Assembly (NCBI GenBank): GCA_963575645.1 | Contig: OY754476.1 | Location: 6,510,001 to 6,574,000, forward strand | From: Xanthostigma xanthostigma | Lineage: Eukaryota > Arthropoda > Insecta > Raphidioptera > Raphidiidae | Reading direction: 5' to 3' | DNA length: 64,000 bases | Part shown: piece by piece, positions 1-9,810 of the stretch | Position numbering within the stretch: position 1 is the stretch's first letter | Layout of the letters: every line of letters begins with the position of its first letter | Made by a program: the position numbers and the translations under genes | The notes under the pieces: model-generated | Told to the model about the DNA's origin: nothing | What the model saw: only the letters and a program-made list of their open reading frames with translations | Databases searched by the model: none

Positions 1-325
1 GCGTACTTTTTTCTATAAGACACGTTACTATTAAGCATATCTAAAAAAATTATATATTTTGCCAAATATCGCAAAACGTTCATGTTTTCATATGCGTTTT
101 GCAAAAAAGCAACTTTTTAAGACACTAAGCGACTTTTGGACCGTTCTATACTAACCGAACTTATAGAAAATTTCAAGCTGAATCGATTCCGACAATCCAC
201 AACCTTGTATCACTTTTAGTTTCAGAGATATTAGCGTTTATTTATTTTATTTGAGAAAAATTTTAAAGCGCCGTAACTCTTAAACGACTAATGATACAGA
301 TGTGGGAGTGGCCGGAATCGATTCA
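1..325. repeat. Half-monomer A (325 bp)
   Basis: This is the first half of the composite monomer. It starts GCGTACTTTTTTCTATAAG and is homologous to half B, which starts GCGCAACTTTTTACATAAG. Offsets 159-235 match offsets 486-562 at about 80% by eye, including shared blocks ACTTATAG, CTGAATCGATTCCGAC and CCTTGTATC. The rest is diverged but keeps the same order of elements. Half A therefore derives, with half B, from an ancestral repeat of about 327 bp. It occurs once in each of the 98 copies. Confidence 0.88.
71..102. repeat. Hairpin GCAAAACG/CGTTTTGC, half A
   Basis: Perfect 8-bp inverted arms at 71-78 and 95-102 flank a 16-base loop (79-94). A second small inversion overlaps the right arm: TTGC (99-102) and GCAA (109-112) around six A. 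All recurrent variants seen in this stretch lie in the loop: G82 (11 copies), A85 (copies 2, 4 and 51), and T89 with T90 (copies 91, 92 and 95). The position in half A is broadly comparable to the KpnI hairpin in half B, though the centres differ by about 16 bases, so they may not be strictly homologous. Confidence 0.82.
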
Positions 326-327
326 GC
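177..327. repeat. Dyad A: 151-bp imperfect inverted repeat in half A
   Basis: The outer 15 bases are perfectly inverted: GCTGAATCGATTCCG at 177-191 and CGGAATCGATTCAGC at 313-327. Moving inward the two arms stay alignable with gaps (for example TTGTATCAC on the left against the complement of the TGATACAGA region on the right), at roughly two-thirds identity by eye. The axis is near offset 252, in an AT-rich stretch (TTTATTTATTTTATTTGAG). The box GAATCGATTC inside each arm is itself a 10-bp palindrome with a ClaI site. The variant A187 destroys that inner palindrome in the left arm of about 36 copies. The element recurs in every monomer at the same offset. Confidence 0.85.
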
Positions 328-415
328 GCAACTTTTTACATAAGAATAACCTCAGTTGTAAGTCGTATGAGAACATTATGACAGTGATTTTTGTGTTTTT
401 TTAAAATCGAAAAAA

Positions 416-439
416 GTAAGAAGGGGGTACCCTTCTTAC
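416..439. repeat. Hairpin with GGTA loop and KpnI site, half B
   Basis: GTAAGAAGGG (416-425) and CCCTTCTTAC (430-439) are perfect 10-bp inverted arms around a four-base GGTA loop. The centre also reads GGGTACCC, giving one KpnI site (GGTACC, 426-431) in every copy I read. KpnI should therefore cut the array into a 654-bp ladder. It is the most GC-rich short element of the first part of half B, set in long A and T runs. Two groups of copies carry stem mutations: T416 (copies 24 and 27) unpairs the outermost base pair, and C418 (copies 93, 95 and 98) unpairs the third. Confidence 0.9.
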
Positions 440-504
440 AAAATTGAAAAATTTTTGAAAAATAGATTCGTTTGATATTATGCATACTTATAGAGAAAGT
501 CATT

Positions 505-655
505 CTGAATCGATTCCGACCACCCGCAGCCTTGTATCTCTTTTGGTTTCGGAGATATAGCCATTTTAAAGTGTTTAAATTTGTTTACACTTTAAACCGT
601 CATAGCGTCTAAACTAACAGAGATACGAATGTGCGCTTGGTCCCATTCGATTCAG
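505..655. repeat. Dyad B: 151-bp imperfect inverted repeat in half B
   Basis: The left arm starts CTGAATCGATTCCGACC at 505. The right arm, read as its complement from 655, starts CTGAATCGAATGGGACC. The arms remain alignable inward through GTATCTC and end in a perfect core, TTTAAAGTGT (565-574) and ACACTTTAAA (587-596). The axis is near 580, about 328 bp from the axis of dyad A. The last base belongs to the next monomer, so the dyad spans the arbitrary unit boundary. It is the clearest large symmetry in the repeat and recurs in every copy. Confidence 0.87.
565..596. repeat. Perfect 10-bp inverted core of dyad B
   Basis: TTTAAAGTGT and ACACTTTAAA are exact reverse complements around a 12-base A/T loop (575-586). 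In the copies I read, the arms are unchanged. The variable site 583 (T in nearly all copies, G in copy 1, A in copies 32, 56 and 61) falls in the loop. The variable site 562 (C or T) lies just outside the left arm. It could extrude as a cruciform tip or act as a protein-binding dyad; neither is shown by sequence alone. Confidence 0.85.
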
Positions 656-3270
656 CGTACTTTTTTCTATAAGACACGTTACTATTAAGCATATCTAAAA
701 AAATTATATATTTTGCCAAATATCGCAAAACGTTCATGATTTCATATGCGTTTTGCAAAAAAGCAACTTTTTAAGACACTAAGCGACTTTTGGACCGTTC
801 TATACTAACTGAACTTATAGAAAATTTCAAGCTGAATCGATTCCGACAATCCACAACCTTGTATCACTTTTAGTTTCAGAGATATTAGCGTTTATTTATT
901 TTATTTGAGAAAAATTTTAAAGCGCCGTAACTCTTAAACGACTAATGATACAGATGTGGGAGTGGCCGGAATCGATTCAGCGCAACTTTTTACATAAGAA
1001 TAACCTCAGTTGTAAGTCGTATGAGAACATTATGACAGTGATTTTTGTGTTTTTTTAAAATCGAAAAAAGTAAGAAGGGGGTACCCTTCTTACAAAATTG
1101 AAAAATTTTTGAAAAATAGATTCGTTTGATATTATGCATACTTATAGAGAAAGTCATTCTGAATCGATTCCGACCACCCGCAGCCTTGTATCTCTTTTGG
1201 TTTCGGAGATATAGCCATTTTAAAGTGTTTAAATTTTTTTACACTTTAAACCGTCATAGCGTCTAAACTAACAGAGATACGAATGTGCGCTTGGTCCCAT
1301 TCGATTCAGCGTACTTTTTTCTATAAGACACGTTACTATTAAGCATATCTAAAAAAATTATATATTTTGCCAAATATCGCAAAACGTTCATGTTTTCATA
1401 TGCGTTTTGCAAAAAAGCAACTTTTTAAGACACTAAGCGACTTTTGGACCGTTCTATACTAACCGAACTTATAGAAAATTTCAAGCTGAATCGATTCCGA
1501 CAATCCACAACCTTGTATCACTTTTAGTTTCAGAGATATTAGCGTTTATTTATTTTATTTGAGAAAAATTTTAAAGCGCCGTAACTCTTAAACGACTAAT
1601 GATACAGATGTGGGAGTGGCCGGAATCGATTCAGCGCAACTTTTTACATAAGAATAACCTCAGTTGTAAGTCGTATGAGAACATTATGACAGTGATTTTT
1701 GTGTTTTTTTAAAATCGAAAAAAGTAAGAAGGGGGTACCCTTCTTACAAAATTGAAAAATTTTTGAAAAATAGATTCGTTTGATATTATGCATACTTATA
1801 GAGAAAGTCATTCTGAATCGATTCCGACCACCCGCAGCCTTGTATCTCTTTTGGTTTCGGAGATATAGCCATTTTAAAGTGTTTAAATTTTTTTACACTT
1901 TAAACCGTCATAGCGTCTAAACTAACAGAGATACGAATGTGCGCTTGGTCCCATTCGATTCAGCGTACTTTTTTCTATAAGACACGTTACTATTAAGCAT
2001 ATCTAAAAAAATTATATATTTTGCCAAATATCGCAAAACGTTCATGATTTCATATGCGTTTTGCAAAAAAGCAACTTTTTAAGACACTAAGCGACTTTTG
2101 GACCGTTCTATACTAACCGAACTTATAGAAAATTTCAAGCTGAATCGAATCCGACAACCCACAACCTTGTATCACTTTTAGTTTCAGAGATATTAGCGTT
2201 TATTTATTTTATTTGAGAAAAATTTTAAAGCGCCGTAACTCTTAAACGACTAATGATACAGATGTGGGAGTGGCCGGAATCGATTCAGCGCAACTTTTTA
2301 CATAAGAATAACCTCAGTTGTAAGTCGTATGAGAACATTATGACAGTGATTTTTGTGTTTTTTTAAAATCGAAAAAAGTAAGAAGGGGGTACCCTTCTTA
2401 CAAAATTGAAAAATTTTTGAAAAATAGATTCGTTTGATATTATGCATACTTATAGAGAAAGTCATTCTGAATCGATTCCGACCACCCGCAGCCTTGTATC
2501 TCTTTTGGTTTCGGAGATATAGCCATTTTAAAGTGTTTAAATTTTTTTACACTTTAAACCGTCATAGCGTCTAAACTAACAGAGATACGAATGTGCGCTT
2601 GGTCCCATTCGATTCAGCGTACTTTTTTCTATAAGACACGTTACTATTAAGCATATCTAAAAAAATTATATATTTTGCCAAATATCGCAAAACGTTCATG
2701 TTTTCATATGCGTTTTGCAAAAAAGCAACTTTTTAAGACACTAAGCGACTTTTGGACCGTTCTATACTAACCGAACTTATAGAAAATTTCAAGCTGAATC
2801 GATTCCGACAATCCACAACCTTGTATCACTTTTAGTTTCAGAGATATTAGCGTTTATTTATTTTATTTGAGAAAAATTTTAAAGCGCCGTAACTCTTAAA
2901 CGACTAATGATACAGATGTGGGAGTGGCCGGAATCGATTCAGCGCAACTTTTTACATAAGAATAACCTCAGTTGTAAGTCGTATGAGAACATTATGACAG
3001 TGATTTTTGTGTTTTTTTAAAATCGAAAAAAGTAAGAAGGGGGTACCCTTCTTACAAAATTGAAAAATTTTTGAAAAATAGATTCGTTTGATATTATGCA
3101 TACTTATAGAGAAAGTCATTCTGAATCGATTCCGACCACCCGCAGCCTTGTATCTCTTTTGGTTTCGGAGATATAGCCATTTTAAAGTGTTTAAATTTTT
3201 TTACACTTTAAACCGTCATAGCGTCTAAACTAACAGAGATACGAATGTGCGCTTGGTCCCATTCGATTCA

Positions 3271-6200
3271 GCGTACTTTTTTCTATAAGACACGTTACTA
3301 TTAAGCATATCTAAAAAAATTATATATTTTGCCAAATATCGCAAAACGTTCATGTTTTCATATGCGTTTTGCAAAAAAGCAACTTTTTAAGACACTAAGC
3401 GACTTTTGGACCGTTCTATACTAACCGAACTTATAGAAAATTTCAAGCTGAATCGAATCCGACAACCCACAACCTTGTATCACTTTTAGTTTCAGAGATA
3501 TTAGCGTTTATTTATTTTATTTGAGAAAAATTTTAAAGCGCCGTAACTCTTAAACGACTAATGATACAGATGTGGGAGTGGCCGGAATCGATTCAGCGCA
3601 ACTTTTTACATAAGAATAACCTCAGTTGTAAGTCGTATGAGAACATTATGACAGTGATTTTTGTGTTTTTTTAAAATCGAAAAAAGTAAGAAGGGGGTAC
3701 CCTTCTTACAAAATTGAAAAATTTTTGAAAAATAGATTCGTTTGATATTATGCATACTTATAGAGAAAGTCATTCTGAATCGATTCCGACCACCCGCAGC
3801 CTTGTATCTCTTTTGGTTTCGGAGATATAGCCATTTTAAAGTGTTTAAATTTTTTTACACTTTAAACCGTCATAGCGTCTAAACTAACAGAGATACGAAT
3901 GTGCGCTTGGTCCCATTCGATTCAGCGTACTTTTTTCTATAAGACACGTTACTATTAAGCATATCTAAAAAAATTATATATTTTGCCAAATATCGCAAAA
4001 CGTTCATGTTTTCATATGCGTTTTGCAAAAAAGCAACTTTTTAAGACACTAAGCGACTTTTGGACCGTTCTATACTAACCGAACTTATAGAAAATTTCAA
4101 GCTGAATCGATTCCGACAATCCACAACCTTGTATCACTTTTAGTTTCAGAGATATTAGCGTTTATTTATTTTATTTGAGAAAAATTTTAAAGCGCCGTAA
4201 CTCTTAAACGACTAATGATACAGATGTGGGAGTGGCCGGAATCGATTCAGCGCAACTTTTTACATAAGAATAACCTCAGTTGTAAGTCGTATGAGAACAT
4301 TATGACAGTGATTTTTGTGTTTTTTTAAAATCGAAAAAAGTAAGAAGGGGGTACCCTTCTTACAAAATTGAAAAATTTTTGAAAAATAGATTCGTTTGAT
4401 ATTATGCATACTTATAGAGAAAGTCATTCTGAATCGATTCCGACCACCCGCAGCCTTGTATCTCTTTTGGTTTCGGAGATATAGCCATTTTAAAGTGTTT
4501 AAATTTTTTTACACTTTAAACCGTCATAGCGTCTAAACTAACAGAGATACGAATGTGCGCTTGGTCCCATTCGATTCAGCGTACTTTTTTCTATAAGACA
4601 CGTTACTATTAAGCATATCTAAAAAAATTATATATTTTGCCAAATATCGCAAAACGTTCATGTTTTCATATGCGTTTTGCAAAAAAGCAACTTTTTAAGA
4701 CACTAAGCGACTTTTGGACCGTTCTATACTAACCGAACTTATAGAAAATTTCAAGCTGAATCCATTCCGACAATCCACAACCTTGTATCACTTTTAGTTT
4801 CAGAGATATTAGCGTTTATTTATTTTATTTGAGAAAAATTTTAAAGCGCCGTAACTCTTAAACGACTAATGATACAGATGTGGGAGTGGCCGGAATCGAT
4901 TCAGCGCAACTTTTTACATAAGAATAACCTCAGTTGTAAGTCGTATGAGAACATTATGACAGTGATTTTTGTGTTTTTTTAAAATCGAAAAAAGTAAGAA
5001 GGGGGTACCCTTCTTACAAAATTGAAAAATTTTTGAAAAATAGATTCGTTTGATATTATGCATACTTATAGAGAAAGTCATTCTGAATCGATTCCGACCA
5101 CCCGCAGCCTTGTATCTCTTTTGGTTTCGGAGATATAGCCATTTTAAAGTGTTTAAATTTTTTTACACTTTAAACCGTCATAGCGTCTAAACTAACAGAG
5201 ATACGAATGTGCGCTTGGTCCCATTCGATTCAGCGTACTTTTTTCTATAAGACACGTTACTATTAAGCATATCTAAAAAAATTATATATTTTGCCAAATA
5301 TCGCAAAACGTTCATGTTTTCATATGCGTTTTGCAAAAAAGCAACTTTTTAAGACACTAAGCGACTTTTGGACCGTTCTATACTAACCGAACTTATAGAA
5401 AATTTCAAGCTGAATCGATTCCGACAATCCACAACCTTGTATCACTTTTAGTTTCAGAGATATTAGCGTTTATTTATTTTATTTGAGAAAAATTTTAAAG
5501 CGCCGTAACTCTTAAACGACTAATGATACAGATGTGGGAGTGGCCGGAATCGATTCAGCGCAACTTTTTACATAAGAATAACCTCAGTTGTAAGTCGTAT
5601 GAGAACATTATGACAGTGATTTTTGTGTTTTTTTAAAATCGAAAAAAGTAAGAAGGGGGTACCCTTCTTACAAAATTGAAAAATTTTTGAAAAATAGATT
5701 CGTTTGATATTATGCATACTTATAGAGAAAGTCATTCTGAATCGATTCCGACCACCCGCAGCCTTGTATCTCTTTTGGTTTCGGAGATATAGCCATTTTA
5801 AAGTGTTTAAATTTTTTTACACTTTAAACCGTCATAGCGTCTAAACTAACAGAGATACGAATGTGCGCTTGGTCCCATTCGATTCAGCGTACTTTTTTCT
5901 ATAAGACACGTTACTATTAAGCATATCTAAAAAAATTATATATTTTGCCAAATATCGCAAAACGTTCATGTTTTCATATGCGTTTTGCAAAAAAGCAACT
6001 TTTTAAGACACTAAGCGACTTTTGGACCGTTCTATACTAACCGAACTTATAGAAAATTTCAAGCTGAATCCATTCCGACAATCCACAACCTTGTATCACT
6101 TTTAGTTTCAGAGATATTAGCGTTTATTTATTTTATTTGAGAAAAATTTTAAAGCGCCGTAACTCTTAAACGACTAATGATACAGATGTGGGAGTGGCCG

Positions 6201-6540
6201 GAATCGATTCAGCGCAACTTTTTACATAAGAATAACCTCAGTTGTAAGTCGTATGAGAACATTATGACAGTGATTTTTGTGTTTTTTTAAAATCGAAAAA
6301 AGTAAGAAGGGGGTACCCTTCTTACAAAATTGAAAAATTTTTGAAAAATAGATTCGTTTGATATTATGCATACTTATAGAGAAAGTCATTCTGAATCGAT
6401 TCCGACCACCCGCAGCCTTGTATCTCTTTTGGTTTCGGAGATATAGCCATTTTAAAGTGTTTAAATTTTTTTACACTTTAAACCGTCATAGCGTCTAAAC
6501 TAACAGAGATACGAATGTGCGCTTGGTCCCATTCGATTCA
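3271..6540. repeat. Copies 6-10, first unit of 5-mer order with C185 variants
   Basis: Copy 6 has A187/C196, and the next copy with that pair is copy 11, giving a five-copy spacing. Copies 8 and 10 share C185 (GAATCCATTCC), which is seen nowhere else and indicates a local two-copy duplication or conversion. Copies 7 and 9 are consensus at the sites I tracked. Confidence 0.82.
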
Positions 6541-9500
6541 GCGTACTTTTTTCTATAAGACACGTTACTATTAAGCATATCTAAAAAAATTATATATTTT
6601 GCCAAATATCGCAAAACGTTCATGTTTTCATATGCGTTTTGCAAAAAAGCAACTTTTTAAGACACTAAGCGACTTTTGGACCGTTCTATACTAACCGAAC
6701 TTATAGAAAATTTCAAGCTGAATCGAATCCGACAACCCACAACCTTGTATCACTTTTAGTTTCAGAGATATTAGCGTTTATTTATTTTATTTGAGAAAAA
6801 TTTTAAAGCGCCGTAACTCTTAAACGACTAATGATACAGATGTGGGAGTGGCCGGAATCGATTCAGCGCAACTTTTTACATAAGAATAACCTCAGTTGTA
6901 AGTCGTATGAGAACATTATGACAGTGATTTTTGTGTTTTTTTAAAATCGAAAAAAGTAAGAAGGGGGTACCCTTCTTACAAAATTGAAAAATTTTTGAAA
7001 AATAGATTCGTTTGATATTATGCATACTTATAGAGAAAGTCATTCTGAATCGATTCCGACCACCCGCAGCCTTGTATCTCTTTTGGTTTCGGAGATATAG
7101 CCATTTTAAAGTGTTTAAATTTTTTTACACTTTAAACCGTCATAGCGTCTAAACTAACAGAGATACGAATGTGCGCTTGGTCCCATTCGATTCAGCGTAC
7201 TTTTTTCTATAAGACACGTTACTATTAAGCATATCTAAAAAAATTATATATTTTGCCAAATATCGCAAAACGTTCATGTTTTCATATGCGTTTTGCAAAA
7301 AAGCAACTTTTTAAGACACTAAGCGACTTTTGGACCGTTCTATACTAACCGAACTTATAGAAAATTTCAAGCTGAATCGATTCCGACAATCCACAACCTT
7401 GTATCACTTTTAGTTTCAGAGATATTAGCGTTTATTTATTTTATTTGAGAAAAATTTTAAAGCGCCGTAACTCTTAAACGACTAATGATACAGATGTGGG
7501 AGTGGCCGGAATCGATTCAGCGCAACTTTTTACATAAGAATAACCTCAGTTGTAAGTCGTATGAGAACATTATGACAGTGATTTTTGTGTTTTTTTAAAA
7601 TCGAAAAAAGTAAGAAGGGGGTACCCTTCTTACAAAATTGAAAAATTTTTGAAAAATAGATTCGTTTGATATTATGCATACTTATAGAGAAAGTCATTCT
7701 GAATCGATTCCGACCACCCGCAGCCTTGTATCTCTTTTGGTTTCGGAGATATAGCCATTTTAAAGTGTTTAAATTTTTTTACACTTTAAACCGTCATAGC
7801 GTCTAAACTAACAGAGATACGAATGTGCGCTTGGTCCCATTCGATTCAGCGTACTTTTTTCTATAAGACACGTTACTATTAAGCATATCTAAAAAAATTA
7901 TATATTTTGCCAAATATCGCAAAACGTTCATGTTTTCATATGCGTTTTGCAAAAAAGCAACTTTTTAAGACACTAAGCGACTTTTGGACCGTTCTATACT
8001 AACCGAACTTATAGAAAATTTCAAGCTGAATCGATTCCGACAATCCACAACCTTGTATCACTTTTAGTTTCAGAGATATTAGCGTTTATTTATTTTATTT
8101 GAGAAAAATTTTAAAGCGCCGTAACTCTTAAACGACTAATGATACAGATGTGGGAGTGGCCGGAATCGATTCAGCGCAACTTTTTACATAAGAATAACCT
8201 CAGTTGTAAGTCGTATGAGAACATTATGACAGTGATTTTTGTGTTTTTTTAAAATCGAAAAAAGTAAGAAGGGGGTACCCTTCTTACAAAATTGAAAAAT
8301 TTTTGAAAAATAGATTCGTTTGATATTATGCATACTTATAGAGAAAGTCATTCTGAATCGATTCCGACCACCCGCAGCCTTGTATCTCTTTTGGTTTCGG
8401 AGATATAGCCATTTTAAAGTGTTTAAATTTTTTTACACTTTAAACCGTCATAGCGTCTAAACTAACAGAGATACGAATGTGCGCTTGGTCCCATTCGATT
8501 CAGCGTACTTTTTTCTATAAGACACGTTACTATTAAGCATATCTAAAAAAATTATATATTTTGCCAAATATCGCAAAACGTTCATGTTTTCATATGCGTT
8601 TTGCAAAAAAGCAACTTTTTAAGACACTAAGCGACTTTTGGACCGTTCTATACTAACCGAACTTATAGAAAATTTCAAGCTGAATCGATTCCGACAATCC
8701 ACAACCTTGTATCACTTTTAGTTTCAGAGATATTAGCGTTTATTTATTTTATTTGAGAAAAATTTTAAAGCGCCGTAACTCTTAAACGACTAATGATACA
8801 GATGTGGGAGTGGCCGGAATCGATTCAGCGCAACTTTTTACATAAGAATAACCTCAGTTGTAAGTCGTATGAGAACATTATGACAGTGATTTTTGTGTTT
8901 TTTTAAAATCGAAAAAAGTAAGAAGGGGGTACCCTTCTTACAAAATTGAAAAATTTTTGAAAAATAGATTCGTTTGATATTATGCATACTTATAGAGAAA
9001 GTCATTCTGAATCGATTCCGACCACCCGCAGCCTTGTATCTCTTTTGGTTTCGGAGATATAGCCATTTTAAAGTGTTTAAATTTTTTTACACTTTAAACC
9101 GTCATAGCGTCTAAACTAACAGAGATACGAATGTGCGCTTGGTCCCATTCGATTCAGCGTACTTTTTTCTATAAGACACGTTACTATTAAGCATATCTAA
9201 AAAAATTATATATTTTGCCAAATATCGCAAAACGTTCATGTTTTCATATGCGTTTTGCAAAAAAGCAACTTTTTAAGACACTAAGCGACTTTTGGACCGT
9301 TCTATACTAACCGAACTTATAGAAAATTTCAAGCTGAATCGATTCCGACAATCCACAACCTTGTATCACTTTTAGTTTCAGAGATATTAGCGTTTATTTA
9401 TTTTATTTGAGAAAAATTTTAAAGCGCCGTAACTCTTAAACGACTAATGATACAGATGTGGGAGTGGCCGGAATCGATTCAGCGCAACTTTTTACATAAG

Positions 9501-9810
9501 AATAACCTCAGTTGTAAGTCGTATGAGAACATTATGACAGTGATTTTTGTGTTTTTTTAAAATCGAAAAAAGTAAGAAGGGGGTACCCTTCTTACAAAAT
9601 TGAAAAATTTTTGAAAAATAGATTCGTTTGATATTATGCATACTTATAGAGAAAGTCATTCTGAATCGATTCCGACCACCCGCAGCCTTGTATCTCTTTT
9701 GGTTTCGGAGATATAGCCATTTTAAAGTGTTTAAATTTTTTTACACTTTAAACCGTCATAGCGTCTAAACTAACAGAGATACGAATGTGCGCTTGGTCCC
9801 ATTCGATTCA
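6541..9810. repeat. Copies 11-15, 5-mer higher-order unit
   Basis: Copy 11 has A187/C196, followed by four copies with T187/T196 and no other recurrent variant seen. The same five-copy order follows immediately in copies 16-20. The unit length is 3,270 bp. Confidence 0.82.

Larger units (their letters stand above)
1..654. repeat. Satellite monomer, copy 1 (reference unit for offsets)
   Basis: This unit defines the offsets used in the other entries. It holds 218 G+C bases of 654 (33.3%) and 29 CpG dinucleotides. In order it contains an AT-rich opening (1-60), a short hairpin (71-102), a dyad (177-327), the start of the second half (326), a hairpin with the KpnI site (416-439), and a second dyad (505-655, reaching one base into the next unit). 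Copy 1 carries a private G at offset 583, where nearly all others have T and three have A. The start at GCGTAC follows the window edge and is arbitrary; the biological phase of the unit is unknown. Confidence 0.97.
326..654. repeat. Half-monomer B (329 bp)
   Basis: This is the second half of the composite monomer, homologous to half A at an offset of about 327. It differs in having the G-rich/C-rich hairpin with the KpnI site at 416-439 and a better-preserved AT core in its dyad (565-596). No half unit is found alone and no AA or BB order is seen anywhere, so the AB dimer is the unit that was amplified. Confidence 0.88.
1..3270. repeat. Copies 1-5
   Basis: Copy 1 has the private G583. Copy 2 carries A85 and T156 (ACTGAAC in place of ACCGAAC), a pair found again only in copy 51. 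Copy 3 is consensus. Copy 4 has A85 plus the linked pair A187/C196. Copy 5 is consensus. No repeated order is clear in this stretch. Confidence 0.85.

Noticed and set aside
40-60. TATA-like promoter in the AT-rich opening (ATTATATATTTTG)
   Set aside because: AT-rich sequence of this kind is expected at 67% A+T. No transcript start, initiator or downstream gene supports it.
421-431. G-quadruplex or riboswitch at the G run
   Set aside because: There is only one run of five G per monomer, so no intramolecular quadruplex is possible within a unit, and no known RNA motif is apparent.
336-503. Minus-strand open frame of 55 codons (ATG at 503 down to a TAA at 338-336), recurring in each monomer
   Set aside because: It is the longest ATG-started frame I found, but the product is low-complexity, K/I/F/L-rich and unlike any known family. 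The sequence is non-coding in character, and the frame crosses the KpnI hairpin. It is expected by chance in a 654-bp unit.
1-654. Period of 654 = 3 x 218, which could allow a repeat protein read through many copies
   Set aside because: All three forward frames are stopped by offset 44 (TAA at 16, 32 and 42) and many times more, and the three reverse frames are also closed in every monomer. The longest forward stop-free stretch is about 50 codons.
1-654. CENP-B box in the monomer
   Set aside because: I looked for the TTCG....A..CGGG pattern on both strands. Candidates such as the one near offset 468 lack the CGGG half.
505-655. Dyads as complete MITE insertions
   Set aside because: No target-site duplication or flank without the element is visible, since every half unit has it. 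The idea remains only as a possible ancient origin.
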